A stretch of DNA of 8,907 nucleotides from Propionivibrio sp. Lineage in GTDB: Bacteria; Pseudomonadota; Gammaproteobacteria; Burkholderiales; Rhodocyclaceae. Below the pieces are notes generated by a model that saw nothing but the letters and a program-made list of their open reading frames with translations, was not told the origin of the DNA and did not search any database. This document shows positions 7,681-8,907 of the stretch, in pieces. The stretch covers positions 1 through 8,907 of the forward strand of contig JAGNOM010000095.1 in the NCBI GenBank assembly GCA_017990155.1, read 5' to 3'. Every line of letters begins with the position of its first letter. Position 1 is the stretch's first letter. A program made the translations under genes and the position numbers.

Positions 7681-7688
7681 TCACCTCC
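7681..7688 (-). promoter_or_regulatory. Strong ribosome-binding site of the small membrane protein gene
   Basis: On the - strand the sequence reads GGAGGTGA, then C, then ATG. It is a near-perfect anti-16S match and fixes the start of the gene at 7679. It is the strongest Shine-Dalgarno sequence in the window. Confidence 0.75.
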
Positions 7689-7821
7689 GTCATGAATGGC
7701 TCGGGATGCCGAATGGAGCGCAACCCGTTCGATTCGAGTCGCCGGCCGCGAATGGGTTCCTGTGGCATCCTAAATGTGCCGATCGTTACCCGATCAAGCG
7801 TCAACAGACGCCGGTTCTCGT

Positions 7822-7850
7822 TTGGTGATTGCGCGAGCTTCTGCTAGAAT
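7822..7850 (+). promoter_or_regulatory. Sigma-70-type promoter of the tRNA-Ser gene
   Basis: A -35 element TTGGTG (7822-7827) and a -10 element TAGAAT (7845-7850) are separated by exactly 17 bases. The -10 is followed by a GC-rich stretch (GCGCCGC), typical of stringently controlled stable-RNA promoters. Predicted initiation near 7857 would leave about a 5-base 5' leader before the tRNA for RNase P to remove. Confidence 0.65.
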
Positions 7851-7861
7851 GCGCCGCTTCT

Positions 7862-7954
<93 letters not shown>

Positions 7955-7960
7955 ACAACA

Positions 7961-7995
7961 AAAACCCGCACGGCTCAAGGCTTTGCGGGTTTTTT
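7961..7995 (+). terminator. Rho-independent terminator after tRNA-Ser, probably bidirectional
   Basis: A perfect 10-bp stem, AAAACCCGCA (7961-7970) with TGCGGGTTTT (7984-7993), has a 13-base loop and a run of six T (7990-7995). The outer bases AAGACAA and TTGTCTT can extend the pairing. On the other strand the stem is followed by TTTTTGTTGTCTT, so it should also stop transcripts arriving from the right, such as any made from the divergent ars promoter. Confidence 0.85.
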
Positions 7996-8000
7996 GTCTT

Positions 8001-8290
8001 CCGGTACATGACAAATGGTCCGGGTTTTTCGGCGATTTCTCGATTCTTGCTGCCGAGTGAACCGATCGGTGCGCGTGACTTCCTGAGATCAGTCCGTGAA
8101 GCTTGTCGACTGCGGCTTGGTAGCCAAGCGTTCGCAAGTGGTCAGCCCAGAATTCCGCCTCGTTCTGAGAGGCAAGCCACGGTCGAGGACAATCTTCCGG
8201 TCGCTGAAATAAGTAAAGACTCGGCCACCTTCAACAACATTACCCCGAACACGGCCGTCAGGTTGATGTTGGGAGAAACTGCGCCGTTTT
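8001..8290. other. Gene-poor stretch, possible decayed minus-strand coding sequence
   Basis: No intact gene is supported here on either strand. On the - strand two protein-like pieces abut in different frames. One at about 8167-8223 reads RVFTYFSDRKIVLDRGLPL and the next at about 8087-8164 reads NEAEFWADHLRTLGYQ and continues AAVDKLHGLI. Reading across them needs a frame change near 8165. Neither piece has a start with a ribosome site, and I do not recognise a family. This could be a frameshifted old gene or chance. No repeats, RNA gene or promoter stand out. Confidence 0.3.
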
Positions 8291-8476
8291 CTATTCGGCG
8301 CTGGCCTGCGTTGATTTCGACGCTCGTTGTTGCCCGAGCGCCGCTTCCCATGCGGCTTTCTGCTCACCACACAGATTGAATACATCGCCCACCGGGCCGG
8401 CCGTTTGCTCGCGATACGGCAAACACCGCCGCCGGACGACGGCTTTTGGCGCCATCGATGTTGCTTTGGTTTCCAT
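8291..8476 (-). CDS. Possible small protein divergent from arsR, unknown function
   Basis: A 61-residue frame starting METKATSMAPKAVVRRR and ending in TAG (complement of 8291-8293). I do not recognise it. It is hydrophilic, with basic residues near the N terminus (VVRRRCLPYRE), two cysteines (in RRCLPYRE and FNLCGEQ), and a short helical-looking Ala/Glu/Gln-rich stretch (EQKAAWEAALGQ). It has no signal peptide or membrane helix. The start codon lies inside the arsR operator repeat, three bases after the predicted transcription start set by a perfect TATAAT on the - strand. There is no Shine-Dalgarno sequence, so translation would have to be near-leaderless. Its ATG is a necessary mirror image of the arsR start, which lowers its value as evidence. 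It may be a real ars-linked gene, a truncated one, or chance. Confidence 0.35.
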   Translation of the reverse strand: METKATSMAPKAVVRRRCLPYREQTAGPVGDVFNLCGEQKAAWEAALGQQRASKSTQASAE

Positions 8477-8490
8477 GTTTCCAATATTAT
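8461..8490 (+). promoter_or_regulatory. Candidate arsR promoter
   Basis: The -10 candidate TATTAT (8485-8490) differs from consensus at one base. TTGCTT (8461-8466), 18 bases upstream, is a partial -35. Standard spacing puts transcription start at 8497, the A of the arsR ATG, so the message would be leaderless; this agrees with the lack of a Shine-Dalgarno sequence. Confidence 0.5.
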
Positions 8491-8504
8491 AGAAACATGG
8501 AAAC
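8469..8504. promoter_or_regulatory. Palindromic operator, probable ArsR binding site
   Basis: A perfect 13-bp inverted repeat, GTTTCCATGTTTC (8469-8481) and GAAACATGGAAAC (8492-8504), has a 10-base AT-rich centre. It covers the arsR start codon and both candidate -10 elements. A dimeric winged-helix repressor bound here would block RNA polymerase in both directions, the expected layout for autorepression by ArsR. The binding itself is inferred from position and symmetry. Confidence 0.7.
8486..8491 (-). promoter_or_regulatory. Candidate divergent -10 element
   Basis: The - strand reads a perfect TATAAT here, at the centre of the operator palindrome. Initiation would fall near 8479, three bases before the ATG of the 61-residue divergent frame. 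No convincing -35 is seen at 16-18 bases, so the promoter is uncertain. Confidence 0.4.
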
Positions 8505-8817
8505 AAACGATGCTCTCACCGCGCTCGCTGCGCTGGCTCAGGAAAGCCGCCTGGCGGTCTTTCGCCTTTTGGTGCAGAACGGCCCCGATGGTCTGAATCC
8601 GGGCGTGATCGGCGCCCAACTTGATTTGCTGGCGCCGACCTTGTCGTTCCATTTGCGGACATTGGCGCAGGCCGGCTTGGTCACGACGGTGCAGGAGGGT
8701 CGCTATCTGCGCTACCGGGCGGACATGGCGGCCTTCAATTCACTGATCGCTTTTCTTACCGAAGACTGTTGCAGCGGCAATCTGCAACTCTGTTCATTGA
8801 CTGGAGAAAAAAAATGA
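8497..8817 (+). CDS. arsR: ArsR/SmtB-family arsenite-responsive repressor
   Basis: Small winged-helix repressor that releases operator DNA when it binds arsenite (or antimonite). Starting at METNDALTALAALAQ gives 106 residues, a usual length. The region around APTLSFHLRTLAQAGLVTTVQEG (residues 46-68, read as two parts) is the recognition helix followed by the wing. Metal-site candidates are Cys91, Cys92 and Cys99 at the C terminus (EDCCSG...LC). This resembles the C-terminal three-cysteine site of the Acidithiobacillus ArsR type rather than the classic CVC site in the recognition helix, which is absent here. I chose the ATG at 8497 because family members start about ten residues before LAQESRLAVFRLL; an in-frame TTG at 8446 and ATG at 8458 would add a tail unlike the family. 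The stop overlaps the arsC start (ATGA). Confidence 0.93.
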   Translation: METNDALTALAALAQESRLAVFRLLVQNGPDGLNPGVIGAQLDLLAPTLSFHLRTLAQAGLVTTVQEGRYLRYRADMAAFNSLIAFLTEDCCSGNLQLCSLTGEKK

Positions 8818-8907
8818 ACGCTATCAAGGCAATCAACGTGCTGGTGCTATGCACAGGGAACTCGGCGCGCTCGATACTTGGCGAGGCCTTGTTCAATCAC
8901 CTCGGGG
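8814..8907 (+). CDS. arsC: Arsenate reductase, low-molecular-weight phosphatase type (3' end outside window)
   Basis: Reduces arsenate to arsenite so that it can be exported. Only 31 residues are visible, but they hold the diagnostic phosphate-binding loop LCTGNSARS, with Cys13 as nucleophile and Arg19 in the CX5R motif, after a hydrophobic beta strand (INVLVL). This motif is shared by low-molecular-weight tyrosine phosphatases and the thioredoxin- or glutaredoxin-linked ArsC enzymes related to them. The position directly after arsR favours arsenate reductase. The ATG overlaps the arsR stop as ATGA and has GGAG at 8803-8806, so the two genes are co-translated. Further ars genes, such as an arsenite efflux pump, probably lie beyond the window edge. 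Confidence 0.88.
   Translation, partial: MNAIKAINVLVLCTGNSARSILGEALFNHLG

Noticed and set aside
7799..7804. TTGACG on the - strand as a -35 for the small membrane protein gene
   Set aside because: No -10-like hexamer occurs at 16-18 bases from it; the promoter of that gene remains unassigned.
8446..8496. Upstream TTG (8446) or ATG (8458) as the arsR start
   Set aside because: The extension would be encoded by the operator and promoter, is unlike ArsR N termini, and has no ribosome site.
8089..8652. 187-residue - frame covering arsR and the divergent region
   Set aside because: Its first part is antisense to arsR. Only the left part (8167-8223) looks protein-like, and that is treated as a possible remnant.

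Overview
This window is a GC-rich stretch of a proteobacterial chromosome. The gene order trpB-trpA-accD-folC-dedD-cvpA-purF, followed by a metZ relic, is the arrangement I associate with Betaproteobacteria, and Rhodocyclales-like lineages (Azoarcus, Thauera, Dechloromonas, Accumulibacter relatives) fit best. That placement rests on synteny and protein motifs read by eye; no database search was run.

Left part (1-7104): seven housekeeping genes, all on the + strand and mostly overlapping or a few bases apart. trpB (5'-truncated by the window edge) and trpA make the two subunits of tryptophan synthase. accD (carboxyltransferase beta subunit of acetyl-CoA carboxylase) overlaps trpA by ATGA. A GC-rich hairpin separates accD from folC (folylpolyglutamate/dihydrofolate synthase). 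After folC come dedD (SPOR-domain division protein), cvpA (four-helix membrane protein) and purF (first enzyme of purine synthesis). All seven look intact apart from the trpB edge truncation.

Junction (7105-7394): where metZ would be expected after purF there is only a decayed remnant. Two blocks resembling MetZ are readable in one frame, interrupted by a TAG codon and joined across an apparent internal deletion.

Right part (7395-8907): an accessory-looking stretch. It holds a small two-helix membrane protein gene on the - strand, a tRNA-Ser(GGA) gene with its own promoter and a strong, probably bidirectional terminator, about 300 bases without an intact gene but with possible decayed minus-strand coding sequence, and the start of an arsenic-resistance operon (arsR, then a low-molecular-weight-phosphatase-type arsC cut by the window end). 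A perfect 13-bp inverted repeat covers the arsR promoter and start codon. The same repeat holds a consensus TATAAT on the - strand and the start of a divergent 61-codon reading frame, so both directions appear to make leaderless or near-leaderless mRNAs from one operator.

I did not find a clearly new multi-gene system. The most informative observations are the metZ decay and the compact symmetric ars operator/promoter.
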